Shown: positions 5,931 through 12,619 of the stretch, one piece after another
How positions within the stretch are numbered: the stretch's first letter is position 1
How the letters are laid out: the number at the start of each line of letters is the position of its first letter
Assembly (NCBI GenBank): GCA_910585535.1
Contig: CAJUFK010000040.1
Span: forward strand, 7,406 to 25,188
Reading direction: 5' to 3'
Length of the DNA: 17,783 bases
Source: an uncultured Angelakisella sp.
Lineage (GTDB): Bacteria > Bacillota > Clostridia > Oscillospirales > Ruminococcaceae
Made by a program: the position numbers and the translations under genes
The notes under the pieces: model-generated
Told to the model about the DNA's origin: nothing
Databases searched by the model: none
What the model saw: only the letters and a program-made list of their open reading frames with translations

Positions 5931-7208
5931 GTGAAAACCATCCCCATCCCCTATTACACCGGCACCCTGGATCTCCACGTGGCAGAGGAGAACCTCAAAG
6001 CGGTGGTCACTGCGAAAATGCACCATTATAAGGCCGAAAAAGGCGAGGAAGCCCTGGTCCGGGAGGCCCTGGAAAATCCCATCGGCTCCAAAAAGCTTTC
6101 GGAGCTGGCCGCGGGCAAAAAACGGATCACCCTGGTGACCAGCGACCATACCCGGGCAGTGCCCAGCAAGATTACCCTCCCCATCCTTCTGGCCGAGATC
6201 CGCAAGGGAAACCCCGAGGCAGAGATCACCATTCTTATCGCCACCGGCCTCCACCGGGCCACCACCCCCGAGGAACAGCGGCGGATGTTCGGCGACGCCA
6301 TCGTGGATCACGAGAAGATCGCCGTCAATGACGCCTTCAAGCCGGAGGACTTCGTCCACGTCTGCACCCTCCCCTCCGGGGCGGATTTCGAGGTGAACCG
6401 CCTGGCGGTGGACTGTGACCTGCTGGTCACCGAGGGCTTCATCGAGCCCCACTTCTTCGCCGGCTTCTCCGGCGGCAGGAAGAGCATCCTCCCCGGCATC
6501 TGCTCCCAGGTGACGGTAAACGAGAACCACTCCTATAAAGCCATCGCCAGCCCCTACTCGGCGGCAGGCGTTCTGGAAAAGAACCCCATCCACGAGGACA
6601 TGGTGGCCGCCGCCAGGGCGGTGAACGTCCAGTTTACCTTTAACGTGGCCCTGGACGGGGAGAAGAAGATCATCGCCGCCTTCTGCGGCGACCTGGTCCA
6701 GTCCCACGAAAAGGGCGTGGAGTTTATCCGCGGCCTCTCCCAGTGCCCCAGCATCACCGGGGACATTGTGGTCACCAGCAACGGCGGCTACCCCCTGGAC
6801 CAGAACCTCTACCAGTCCCCCAAGGCGGTGGCCACCGCCGAGGCCTGCGCCGGAGAGGACGGGGTTATCATTATGTGCTGCTCCTGCGCCGACGGCATGG
6901 GGGGCACCCACTTTGAAAAGCTCATCACCATGGGCACCGTGGACGAGATCGACAGCTACCTTTCCAAGATCCCTCCCAAGGAGACCATCCCGGAGCAGTG
7001 GTGCCCCCAGATCTATGCCCGCATCCTGAAGAAGCATCCGGTGATCCTGGTCACCACCTACCTCCCCCCGGAGCAGGTGAAGCAGGCCAACATGATCCCC
7101 GCCGCCACCCCCGACGAGGCCCTGGAGATCGCCTATCGGATGAAGGGCAAGGACGCCAGCGTCGTGGTCATCCCCGACGGTGTGGCGGTTCTGGCAGTCA
7201 AAGAATAA
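5931..7208 (+). CDS. LarA-family nickel-pincer 2-hydroxyacid racemase/epimerase
   Basis: This 425-residue protein belongs to the lactate racemase (LarA, DUF2088) superfamily, which inverts C2 of 2-hydroxyacids using a nickel-pincer nucleotide cofactor. Key motifs are SDHTRAVP (71-78), GLHR (106-109, His108), EPHFFAGFSGGRKS (172-185, His174 and Lys184) and NENHS with His200. The numbering coincides with that reported for the Lactobacillus plantarum enzyme, so catalytic His pair, cofactor-linking Lys and nickel-binding His all look present. The GTG start has GGAGGA 10 bases upstream. The split UxaA dehydratase and GntP permease downstream argue for a sugar acid (for example gluconate/mannonate or a hexonate) rather than lactate. 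The cofactor enzymes LarB, LarC and LarE are not in the window and must be encoded elsewhere. Superfamily is firm; substrate is inference. Confidence 0.88.
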   Translation: MKTIPIPYYTGTLDLHVAEENLKAVVTAKMHHYKAEKGEEALVREALENPIGSKKLSELAAGKKRITLVTSDHTRAVPSKITLPILLAEIRKGNPEAEITILIATGLHRATTPEEQRRMFGDAIVDHEKIAVNDAFKPEDFVHVCTLPSGADFEVNRLAVDCDLLVTEGFIEPHFFAGFSGGRKSILPGICSQVTVNENHSYKAIASPYSAAGVLEKNPIHEDMVAAARAVNVQFTFNVALDGEKKIIAAFCGDLVQSHEKGVEFIRGLSQCPSITGDIVVTSNGGYPLDQNLYQSPKAVATAEACAGEDGVIIMCCSCADGMGGTHFEKLITMGTVDEIDSYLSKIPPKETIPEQWCPQIYARILKKHPVILVTTYLPPEQVKQANMIPAATPDEALEIAYRMKGKDASVVVIPDGVAVLAVKE

Positions 7209-7226
7209 AAAAGGAGGTCGATACAA

Positions 7227-7538
7227 ATGGCTTTGAATCTGGCGCTGAAAGTAAGCGACCTGGACAACGTGGCCACCATCTTTGCCAACGGCATCACCGA
7301 CGGCACCCAGGTGGAGGTCCGGGATAAGCGGGGGGACTCCTTTGTCCTCACCGTCCACGGGGATGTCCCCTACGGCCACAAGATCGCCCTGGTCCCCATC
7401 CACATAGGGGAGCAGATCACCAAGTACGGCGAGGAGATCGGCATTGCCACCCAGGAGATCCAGCCCGGGGATTATGTCCACGTCCACAACCTGGACAGCA
7501 TGAGAGGCCGGGGCGACTGGCAGAAGGAGGGGAAGTAA
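7227..7538 (+). CDS. UxaA-family dehydratase, small SAF-domain subunit
   Basis: This 103-residue protein matches the N-terminal SAF domain of altronate/galactarate dehydratases (UxaA, GarD). It shows NVATIF (14-19), GHKIAL (50-55), TKYGEEIG (65-72) and the terminal VHVHNLDSMRGRGD. The domain supplies part of the substrate/metal pocket. In E. coli it is fused to the large domain in a protein near 495 residues; here it is a separate gene one base before the catalytic subunit, as in two-gene UxaA and SuyAB arrangements. The ribosome site AAAAAGGAGG is among the strongest in the window. It starts 18 bases after the LarA-family gene, so all three are co-transcribed. Altronate-type sugar acid is preferred over sulfolactate because of the GntP neighbour. 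Confidence 0.87.
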   Translation: MALNLALKVSDLDNVATIFANGITDGTQVEVRDKRGDSFVLTVHGDVPYGHKIALVPIHIGEQITKYGEEIGIATQEIQPGDYVHVHNLDSMRGRGDWQKEGK

Positions 7539-7539
7539 C

Positions 7540-8709
7540 ATGGGCTTTGAATTCATGGGCTACCACCGCCCCGACGGCCGGGTGGGCTCCCGGAACCTGG
7601 TGGGGGTCATCCCCAGCGTCACCTGCGCCAATGATGTGGCCCAGGCCATTGTCACCGAGGTTCAGGGCACCGTGGGCTATTTCCACCACCAGGGCTGCTG
7701 CCAGCTGCCCCCCGACCTGGACCGGGTCACCGAGACGCTGACCTCCCTGGGGCAGAGCCCCAACCTGGGTGCGGTCCTCATCGTCAGCCTGGGGTGCGAA
7801 GGCACCGACTTTGAAAAGATGTACAAGACCATCGAAGCCTCCGGAAAGCCGGTTCGGATCATCGGCATCCAGGAGCTGGGCGGGGTGAGCAACGCCATCC
7901 AGAAGGGCATCGACCTGGCCCGGGAGCTGGTCATCGAAATTTCCGGCCAAAAGCGGGAGCCCACCCCCATTGACAAGGTGGTCATGGCCATCAAGTGCGG
8001 CGCCTCCGACACCACCAGCGGCATGGCCTCCAACTGCGTCATCGGGTATATCGCCGACAAGCTGGTGGACCTGGGAGCCACCGTCATCTTCGGGGAGACC
8101 ACCGAGTTCATCGGCGGGGAACACCTCCTGGCCCGGCGGGCCGTCACCCCGGAGGTGGGGCAGAAGATCTTTGACATTGTAAACGCCATGGAGGCCCGGG
8201 CCAAGTCTCTGGGCTGCGACATGAGAAAGGGCCAGCCCACCCCCGGCAACATCGCCGGCGGCCTTTCCTCCATTGAGGAAAAGACCCTGGGGGCCATTGT
8301 CAAGTCCGGCACCCGTCCCATCCAGGGGGTCCTGGACTACCCGGAGCTGGTCACCAGCCATAAGGGGCTGTGGATCAAGGACACCCCCGGCCGTGAGCCG
8401 GAGATCCTTACCGGCATGGCCGCCACCGGCGCCCAATTTATGATGTTCTCCACCGGACGGGGCGCCCCCCAGGGCTTCCCCTCCATGCCGGTCATCAAGG
8501 TGTGCGGCAACCCCAACACCTTTGAGCGGATGAAGAACGATATGGACATCAACGCCGGCCTTATCATCACCGGCGAAAAGACCATCGACCAGGTGGGGGA
8601 GGAGGCCTTCCAGAAGCTGCTTCGCGTTCTGGGCGGCGAGATGACCAAGAACGAGGCCATCAAATACTTCACCTCCATTGACATCCACTGCCTGGGGCCG
8701 GTGATCTGA
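7540..8709 (+). CDS. UxaA-family dehydratase, large catalytic subunit
   Basis: This 389-residue protein is the C-terminal part of the altronate/galactarate dehydratase (GarD/UxaA) family, which removes water from a sugar acid to give a 2-keto-3-deoxy acid. It shows GYHRPDGRVGSRN (7-19), SVTCAN (26-31), HHQGCCQ (49-55), LGCEGTD (84-90), KCGASDTTSG (152-161) and GETTEFIGGEH (185-195). The family form is KCGGSD; here one Gly is Ala155. The conserved Cys and His residues could bind the active-site metal. Only one base separates it from the SAF subunit stop, and AAGGAGGGG precedes the ATG, so the two subunits should be made together. With the LarA homologue, a plausible route is epimerise, then dehydrate to a 2-keto-3-deoxy acid. 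No kinase or aldolase for that product is in the window. Sulfolactate lyase (SuyB) is the alternative. Confidence 0.87.
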   Translation: MGFEFMGYHRPDGRVGSRNLVGVIPSVTCANDVAQAIVTEVQGTVGYFHHQGCCQLPPDLDRVTETLTSLGQSPNLGAVLIVSLGCEGTDFEKMYKTIEASGKPVRIIGIQELGGVSNAIQKGIDLARELVIEISGQKREPTPIDKVVMAIKCGASDTTSGMASNCVIGYIADKLVDLGATVIFGETTEFIGGEHLLARRAVTPEVGQKIFDIVNAMEARAKSLGCDMRKGQPTPGNIAGGLSSIEEKTLGAIVKSGTRPIQGVLDYPELVTSHKGLWIKDTPGREPEILTGMAATGAQFMMFSTGRGAPQGFPSMPVIKVCGNPNTFERMKNDMDINAGLIITGEKTIDQVGEEAFQKLLRVLGGEMTKNEAIKYFTSIDIHCLGPVI

Positions 8710-8728
8710 TCCCCGTCTCCTCAGCGCC

Positions 8729-8778
8729 GGATGGCGGAACCGCCATTCCATTCCTGTTTGTCCTGCGGCCCGAGCCGC
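8729..8778 (+). other. Two small hairpins between dehydratase and permease genes
   Basis: One hairpin spans 8729-8749 (GGATGGCG paired with CGCCATTCC around GAAC, one bulge); the second has arms GCGGC (8765-8769) and GCCGC (8774-8778) with a CCGA loop. No T tract follows either, so they are more likely mRNA processing or stability elements than a full terminator. No clear promoter is seen between 8710 and 8842. Confidence 0.4.
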
Positions 8779-8842
8779 TGCTGCACAGACCCTATCTCCC
8801 GCGGCGTTCAGAGAGCGAAAACAAAAACAAGGAGGTAGTATC

Positions 8843-10294
8843 ATGGGATTCAATCCTGTACTTGCAATGTTTATCGGCATTATCGTCATGATGGTGCTGA
8901 TTATCTGGAACAAACTCCATCCCTTCCCGGCACTGATTATTTCTGCAATTCTCATCGCCGTTCTGGCGATGCCCTTCGGGCCCGAGGGGGCCATGATCGA
9001 TACCCTGGCCAAGTGCGTCAGCACCGTCACCACCGGCTTCGGCAATACCATGGCCAGCATCGGCGTTGTTATCGGCTTCGGCTGCATCATGGGTATCTTC
9101 CTGGAAAAGAGCGGCGCCGCCAAGCAGATGGCGCTGACCATTCTGAAGCTGATCGGCGTTAAGAACTGCGACGTGGTTCTGGGCCTCACCGGCTTTGTGG
9201 TCTCCATCCCCGTCTTCTGCGATTCCGGCTTCGTGATCCTTTCCTCCCTGGCCAAGGAGTTCTCCCGTCTGACCAAGAAGTCCATGGTCTGGCTGGGCGG
9301 CATCCTGGGCATGGGCCTGTACATCACCCACTTTATGGTTCCCCCCACCCCCGGCCCTCTGGCTGTGGTTGGCACCTTTAACAACAACGGCCTGAACCTG
9401 GATCTGGGTATGTACATCATCTACGGCCTGCTCATCTCCATCCCCCTGTTTATCTTCTCCGTCTTCCTGTTCCGGTATTTCGGCAAGAAGTACCCCGACC
9501 TGGTGGTCCCCTACGAGATCGACCGGAGCCAGTACACCGCCGCTCAGCTGGAGGTCCTGGATAAGATCGACGCCAAGATCAAATCCGGCAAGGACCTGGA
9601 GAACAGCGACTTTACCGCCCTGCTGGAGACCGAGAAGCTTCCCAGCGCCGGCCTTTCCTTCGCTACCCTGCTGGTCCCCATCATCCTCATTTTCGCCAAC
9701 ACCATCTGCGGCCAGATCGTCCCCGGCACCACCGTGGCCTCTCTGTTCGCCTTCCTGGGCCAGCCCGTTGTGGCGCTGTTCATCTCCCTGTGCATGGGCG
9801 CGTTCCTCCTCTGCGGCCATCTGGGCAGCAAGGCCTGCGTCAACCTGATGCAGGAAGCCTGCCGTGACGCCGGCCCCATCGTCTTCATCACCGCCGCCGG
9901 CGGCGCTCTGGGCGCGGTTATCAACACCTCCGGCGCGGCCAAGATGATGGCTGACGTCATTGTGGCCACCGGTATCCCCGGCATCCTGGTGCCCATCATC
10001 ATCGGCGTTATTATGAGATTCCCCCAGGGCTCCGGCACCACTGCTATGATTACCGGTTCCGCTATCGTTGCCCCCATGGTCGTCGCCCTGGGCATCAACC
10101 CCTATCTGGCGGCTCTGTCCCTCTGCTTGACCACCATGTGCCCCTCCTTCCTCAACGACAGCTATTTCCATGTGGTCACCAACTTCTCCGGCATGGACAT
10201 CAATACCAGCCTCAAGACCTGGACCATAGGTTCCATCCTGGTTCCCGCCTTTGGCTCGGTGATCTTTGTTATCCTCAGCCTGTTTATCCACTGA
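8843..10294 (+). CDS. GntP-family gluconate/sugar-acid permease
   Basis: This 483-residue inner-membrane protein of the GntP family (H+ symporters for gluconate and related hydroxyacids) has about 12 or more hydrophobic segments. Recognisable pieces are IPVFCDSGFV (122-131), the VPPTPGPLAV motif (166-175), a charged cytoplasmic loop at about 211-270 rich in Lys and Asp/Glu, and the PQGSGTTAMITG segment towards the C-terminus. Length is close to other clostridial members and slightly above E. coli GntP (about 447), mostly through the loop. AAGGAGG lies 9 bases before the ATG. It follows the dehydratase by 133 bases and is closed by its own terminator, so it probably imports the acid processed by the LarA-family and UxaA-type enzymes. 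The exact substrate is not readable from sequence. Confidence 0.9.
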   Translation: MGFNPVLAMFIGIIVMMVLIIWNKLHPFPALIISAILIAVLAMPFGPEGAMIDTLAKCVSTVTTGFGNTMASIGVVIGFGCIMGIFLEKSGAAKQMALTILKLIGVKNCDVVLGLTGFVVSIPVFCDSGFVILSSLAKEFSRLTKKSMVWLGGILGMGLYITHFMVPPTPGPLAVVGTFNNNGLNLDLGMYIIYGLLISIPLFIFSVFLFRYFGKKYPDLVVPYEIDRSQYTAAQLEVLDKIDAKIKSGKDLENSDFTALLETEKLPSAGLSFATLLVPIILIFANTICGQIVPGTTVASLFAFLGQPVVALFISLCMGAFLLCGHLGSKACVNLMQEACRDAGPIVFITAAGGALGAVINTSGAAKMMADVIVATGIPGILVPIIIGVIMRFPQGSGTTAMITGSAIVAPMVVALGINPYLAALSLCLTTMCPSFLNDSYFHVVTNFSGMDINTSLKTWTIGSILVPAFGSVIFVILSLFIH

Positions 10295-10352
10295 TACGGA
10301 TCGCCGATGGAATATCGGCTCTGCATTGATCCTTCGTTCTCTGGATCGCCGC

Positions 10353-10394
10353 AAAGGGTCCTTCTCCGGTTCTCCGGGGGAGGACCCTTTTGGG
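10353..10394 (+). terminator. Intrinsic terminator after the permease gene
   Basis: The 17-base arms 10353-10369 and 10374-10390 pair with two G-T wobbles around a TTCT loop, ending in TTTT. Two smaller hairpins (GCCGAT/ATCGGC and GATCC/GGATC) precede it between 10310 and 10350. Confidence 0.75.
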
Positions 10395-10422
10395 CAGTTC
10401 GGGGCAGTTGCCGTCATGCGCC

Positions 10423-10460
10423 TGCAAATACTTGCAATCACTTTCAAAAGCGGGTATAAT
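10423..10460 (+). promoter_or_regulatory. Toxin-antitoxin promoter with overlapping candidate operator
   Basis: TTGCAA (10432-10437), a 17-base spacer and a perfect TATAAT (10455-10460) lie 25 bases before the antitoxin start. The inverted repeat TGCAA-ATAC-TTGCA (10423-10436) covers the -35 box, where an antitoxin or antitoxin-toxin complex would repress its own transcription, as is usual for RelBE systems. Confidence 0.7.
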
Positions 10461-10484
10461 AAAGCAAAAAGGAGCGTGATTTTT

Positions 10485-10790
10485 ATGGCGAACACCTCGG
10501 CCGTTTATGCCCGCATCGACACCCAGCTGAAGAAGAATGCGGAGGAGATCCTTTCCCAGCTGGGGATCACCCCCAGCAGCGCCATCCAGATGCTGTACAG
10601 CCAGATTGTCCTTTCCCGCGGCCTGCCCTTTGAGGCCCGGCTGCCCGCCAGGAAGCCTGTCGCTATCGGGGGTATGACCCGGGAACAGTTAGACGCTGAA
10701 CTGCAAAAGGGACTGGATTCGATGAAAAACGAGAGACTATACTCTCCGGATGAGATCGACGCAATGTTCGCTGAGGAATTTGGCATATGA
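10485..10790 (+). CDS. RelB/DinJ-family antitoxin
   Basis: This 101-residue protein has the RelB/DinJ layout: an N-terminal ribbon-helix-helix DNA-binding region (VYARIDTQLKKNAEEILSQL, then ITPSSAIQMLYSQIV and GLPFE, residues 7-50) and an acidic C-terminal arm (DAELQKGLDSMKNERL to FAEEFGI) expected to wrap the toxin. The ATG at 10485 is chosen because AAAAAGGAG lies 8 bases upstream and the product starts exactly where family members do; the frame is open back to 10266 but runs through the terminator and promoter. The stop overlaps the toxin start by 4 bases (ATGA), giving coupled translation. It neutralises the toxin and probably represses the operon at the TGCAA inverted repeat. Confidence 0.87.
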   Translation: MANTSAVYARIDTQLKKNAEEILSQLGITPSSAIQMLYSQIVLSRGLPFEARLPARKPVAIGGMTREQLDAELQKGLDSMKNERLYSPDEIDAMFAEEFGI

Positions 10791-11113
10791 GTGAAAGATA
10801 TACCGTCAGTTACACAACAGGGGCAAAAGAAGACCTGCGAAGCATTTATTCTTATGTTGCTTTTAAGCTGAAGGAAAGACAGGTCGCTAAAAGGCTGGTC
10901 GAGCGGATCCGCAAAGAGATTCGTGCCTTAAACACCTTTCCGGAAAGATTTCAAAGCGTCGAGTGGGAGCCATGGGCTTCAATGGGGATGCGGCAGCTGG
11001 TGGTAGGCAATTACATTATCTACTACTTAGTAGATATTTCCTTGAAGCAGGTCGCCGTTTCCCGTGTCGTCTATGGCGGCCGGAACATCGAAAGTATGAT
11101 CCGCGATGAGTGA
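10787..11113 (+). CDS. RelE/ParE-family toxin
   Basis: This 108-residue protein starts in the RelE/ParE pattern, VSYTTGAKEDLRSIYSYVAF, followed by a long helix with KRLVERIRKEIRAL and the FPERF element, then the beta strands MRQLVVGNYIIYYLVD and VAVSRVVYGGRNIE. RelE toxins cut mRNA in the ribosome and ParE toxins hit gyrase; sequence alone does not tell these apart here. It overlaps the antitoxin by ATGA and is followed within 10 bases by a terminator, making a closed two-gene unit. Hand-counted GC over 10801-10920 is about 46%, below the surrounding genes, which fits arrival by horizontal transfer. It lies between the permease gene and the chaperone operon with no metabolic link to either. 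Confidence 0.87.
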   Translation: MSERYTVSYTTGAKEDLRSIYSYVAFKLKERQVAKRLVERIRKEIRALNTFPERFQSVEWEPWASMGMRQLVVGNYIIYYLVDISLKQVAVSRVVYGGRNIESMIRDE

Positions 11114-11118
11114 GAAAA

Positions 11119-11150
11119 GAAAGCCCTTCGGCCGGTCCGAAGGGCCTTTT
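11119..11150 (+). terminator. Intrinsic terminator of the toxin-antitoxin operon
   Basis: GCCCTTCGG (11123-11131) pairs perfectly with CCGAAGGGC (11137-11145) around CCGGT, with a flanking A-rich tract upstream and TTTT at 11147-11150. It begins within 10 bases of the toxin stop codon. Confidence 0.85.
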
Positions 11151-11156
11151 GCCGCC

Positions 11157-11185
11157 TTGACATCCAGCCCCTTCGGTGTCATAAT
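11157..11185 (+). promoter_or_regulatory. Strong promoter of the lipoprotein-Hsp70-J-protein operon
   Basis: A perfect TTGACA (11157-11162), a 17-base spacer and CATAAT (11180-11185), 40 bases before the lipoprotein start. TGACA (11158-11162) and TGTCA (11177-11181) form an inverted repeat across the spacer that could bind a regulator. No CIRCE heat-shock element is seen. It begins 7 bases after the toxin-antitoxin terminator. Confidence 0.75.
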
Positions 11186-11225
11186 AGATGATGGTTTTAT
11201 TTACCCACAAGGAAGGGATGTCTCT

Positions 11226-11957
11226 ATGAGGCGCTGGACCGCTTTGCTTTTGACCCTGGCGCTTCTTCTGGTCTCCGGCTGCCAGAAGGAGGCGGAGCGT
11301 TCTTCGCTGCCAAAGCTGGAGCTGCACCGGGAAGAGGAGAAGGACTACCTCCTCCTGGAAGGGGTCCGGTACAACCGGGTCTCAACCGAAACGGTGGACA
11401 ACCGGTACGCCGGATGCTGGCGGTTTGCCGGGGAGACAGGGGAGGCGGTGGCCAGCGTCGAGAAGATGACCCTTTACACCGTCGCGGGTGACGAAGAAAA
11501 GGCGTTCCTCTGGGGGATCCAGGAGGGATGGGCCCCGGGTCCCTTCCAGCAGGCCCTGTTTCTCCGGGAGGACCGGTCCTTGGCCCTGCCCCAGTCCGGG
11601 GAGGAGTTCGACCTTGGGACCCTGAGTACCTACCAGGGTTCGGGGCTGTTTGGGAAGAAGCCGGTGGTCACCTGGCAGTCCGACGACCCGGAGATCCTCA
11701 CCGCCCTCTTTGACGCCTGGGATACCGGGGAGGAGACCCCCCTCCCCAAGGACCGGGAGGACCGGGAGCGCCGCTCCCTGGATCTCCGAGGCGCCTCCTG
11801 CCCCTGGCTGGCCTTCCGCCTGGAATGCAGCCGCTATGAGGAGAACGGCCCCATCTACTTTTCCGACATGGGGGGAAGGCGGACCGTGATCCCGGAGGAG
11901 ACGGCGGCGGCCCTCACCTGGGAAGAACCCAGTCTTTGGGAACGGCTGACAGGATAG
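11226..11957 (+). CDS. Putative lipoprotein of unknown function
   Basis: This 243-residue protein begins MRRWTALLLTLALLLVSGC, a type II signal peptide with lipobox VSGC; Cys19 would be lipidated and anchor it to the outer face of the membrane. The ATG is chosen because AAGGAAGGG lies 8 bases upstream; the frame is open from 11106, but that part overlaps the toxin end and its terminator. The mature part is acidic with many Glu, Asp, Trp and Gly residues, includes YVAGC-like and CPW cysteine-containing stretches (ASCPWLAFRLECSRYEE) and no transmembrane segment. I do not recognise a family. It is the first gene of the apparent operon and lies 12 bases before the membrane-protein gene, which suggests an envelope role tied to the Hsp70 and J-domain proteins downstream. 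Confidence 0.78.
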   Translation: MRRWTALLLTLALLLVSGCQKEAERSSLPKLELHREEEKDYLLLEGVRYNRVSTETVDNRYAGCWRFAGETGEAVASVEKMTLYTVAGDEEKAFLWGIQEGWAPGPFQQALFLREDRSLALPQSGEEFDLGTLSTYQGSGLFGKKPVVTWQSDDPEILTALFDAWDTGEETPLPKDREDRERRSLDLRGASCPWLAFRLECSRYEENGPIYFSDMGGRRTVIPEETAAALTWEEPSLWERLTG

Positions 11958-11969
11958 GAGGAAGCGCCG

Positions 11970-12599
11970 GTGAAAAAGCATCGTTTTGCCTGGCTTCCCC
12001 TGGGGGCGGAGGTCCTCTGTTTTGGAGGGATGGCCTTTACGGGCCTTCCCAAGGAGCTGGTCCTGGAGCCAAGCCCCCAGGCGGTGGACGCCGCGGTCCT
12101 GGCGGTGGAGCGGAGGATGGGCCCCTTTTGGATCCTCTTTGCGGCCATTGCCGTGCTGGGAGCGCTGAACCTGATTCAAGCGCTTCGCCTCGGCCTTGCC
12201 GGGGAAAGACCCCTTCTGCGGCAGCTGGGTCTTTGGGGGCGGCTGGCCCTCGGCCTTTGCCAGGGTGGCTTTTTGGTGTTTCTGGGCCTTGCCGTGCTGA
12301 TGGGAGCGGTGGCTTTCTCCGGCCTGCTGGGGCCCTTGGGGCTGCTGGGGGTTGGATTGGTTGGAATTATGGGCCTGGGATGGCTCTGGTTCGTGGGCCT
12401 GGGGCCCTCCGCCTGCCTTATCGCCTACCTGTGGAGCGGGGTCCGGGCCGGGGAGGTCCGGGCCGGCAGGGCGGTCCTCCAAACCCTTTTTTTGTTGATC
12501 CCGGTGGTGGATGTTGCCGCCGCCGTTATTCTGTATCGGACCTCCCCGGGGAATGGGACCCGGCCGGAGGGCAGCAGTCAGGAGCCGTCGGCTTCGTAA
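11970..12599 (+). CDS. Small multi-pass membrane protein of unknown function
   Basis: This 209-residue protein has a GTG start with GGAGGAAG about 6 bases upstream. Hydrophobic segments occur near residues 6-26, 51-72, 95-120, 122-155 and 168-188, giving about four to six membrane passes; the third and fourth are unusually Gly/Leu-rich (SGLLGPLGLLGVGLVGIMGLGW, split here as SGLLGPLGLL and GVGLVGIMGLGW). A polar tail with Pro, Ser and Glu follows residue 190. A second frame is open over 11936-12604, but its product is Gly/Pro/Arg-rich and has no ribosome site, so this frame is preferred. It lies between the lipoprotein and the Hsp70 gene, 20 bases before the latter. No family is recognised; a membrane partner of the lipoprotein is inference from position only. 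Confidence 0.72.
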   Translation: MKKHRFAWLPLGAEVLCFGGMAFTGLPKELVLEPSPQAVDAAVLAVERRMGPFWILFAAIAVLGALNLIQALRLGLAGERPLLRQLGLWGRLALGLCQGGFLVFLGLAVLMGAVAFSGLLGPLGLLGVGLVGIMGLGWLWFVGLGPSACLIAYLWSGVRAGEVRAGRAVLQTLFLLIPVVDVAAAVILYRTSPGNGTRPEGSSQEPSAS

Positions 12600-12619
12600 A
12601 GTGACAGGAGGTTTTTGTT

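Noticed and set aside
5931..7208. True lactate racemase assignment
   Set aside because: All catalytic residues fit the superfamily, but the neighbours are sugar-acid genes and no lar maturation or lactate genes are present, so only the family name is given.
11936..12604. 222-codon open frame overlapping the membrane-protein gene
   Set aside because: The product is Gly/Pro/Arg-rich with no ribosome site. The frame at 11970 has a ribosome site and clear membrane segments.
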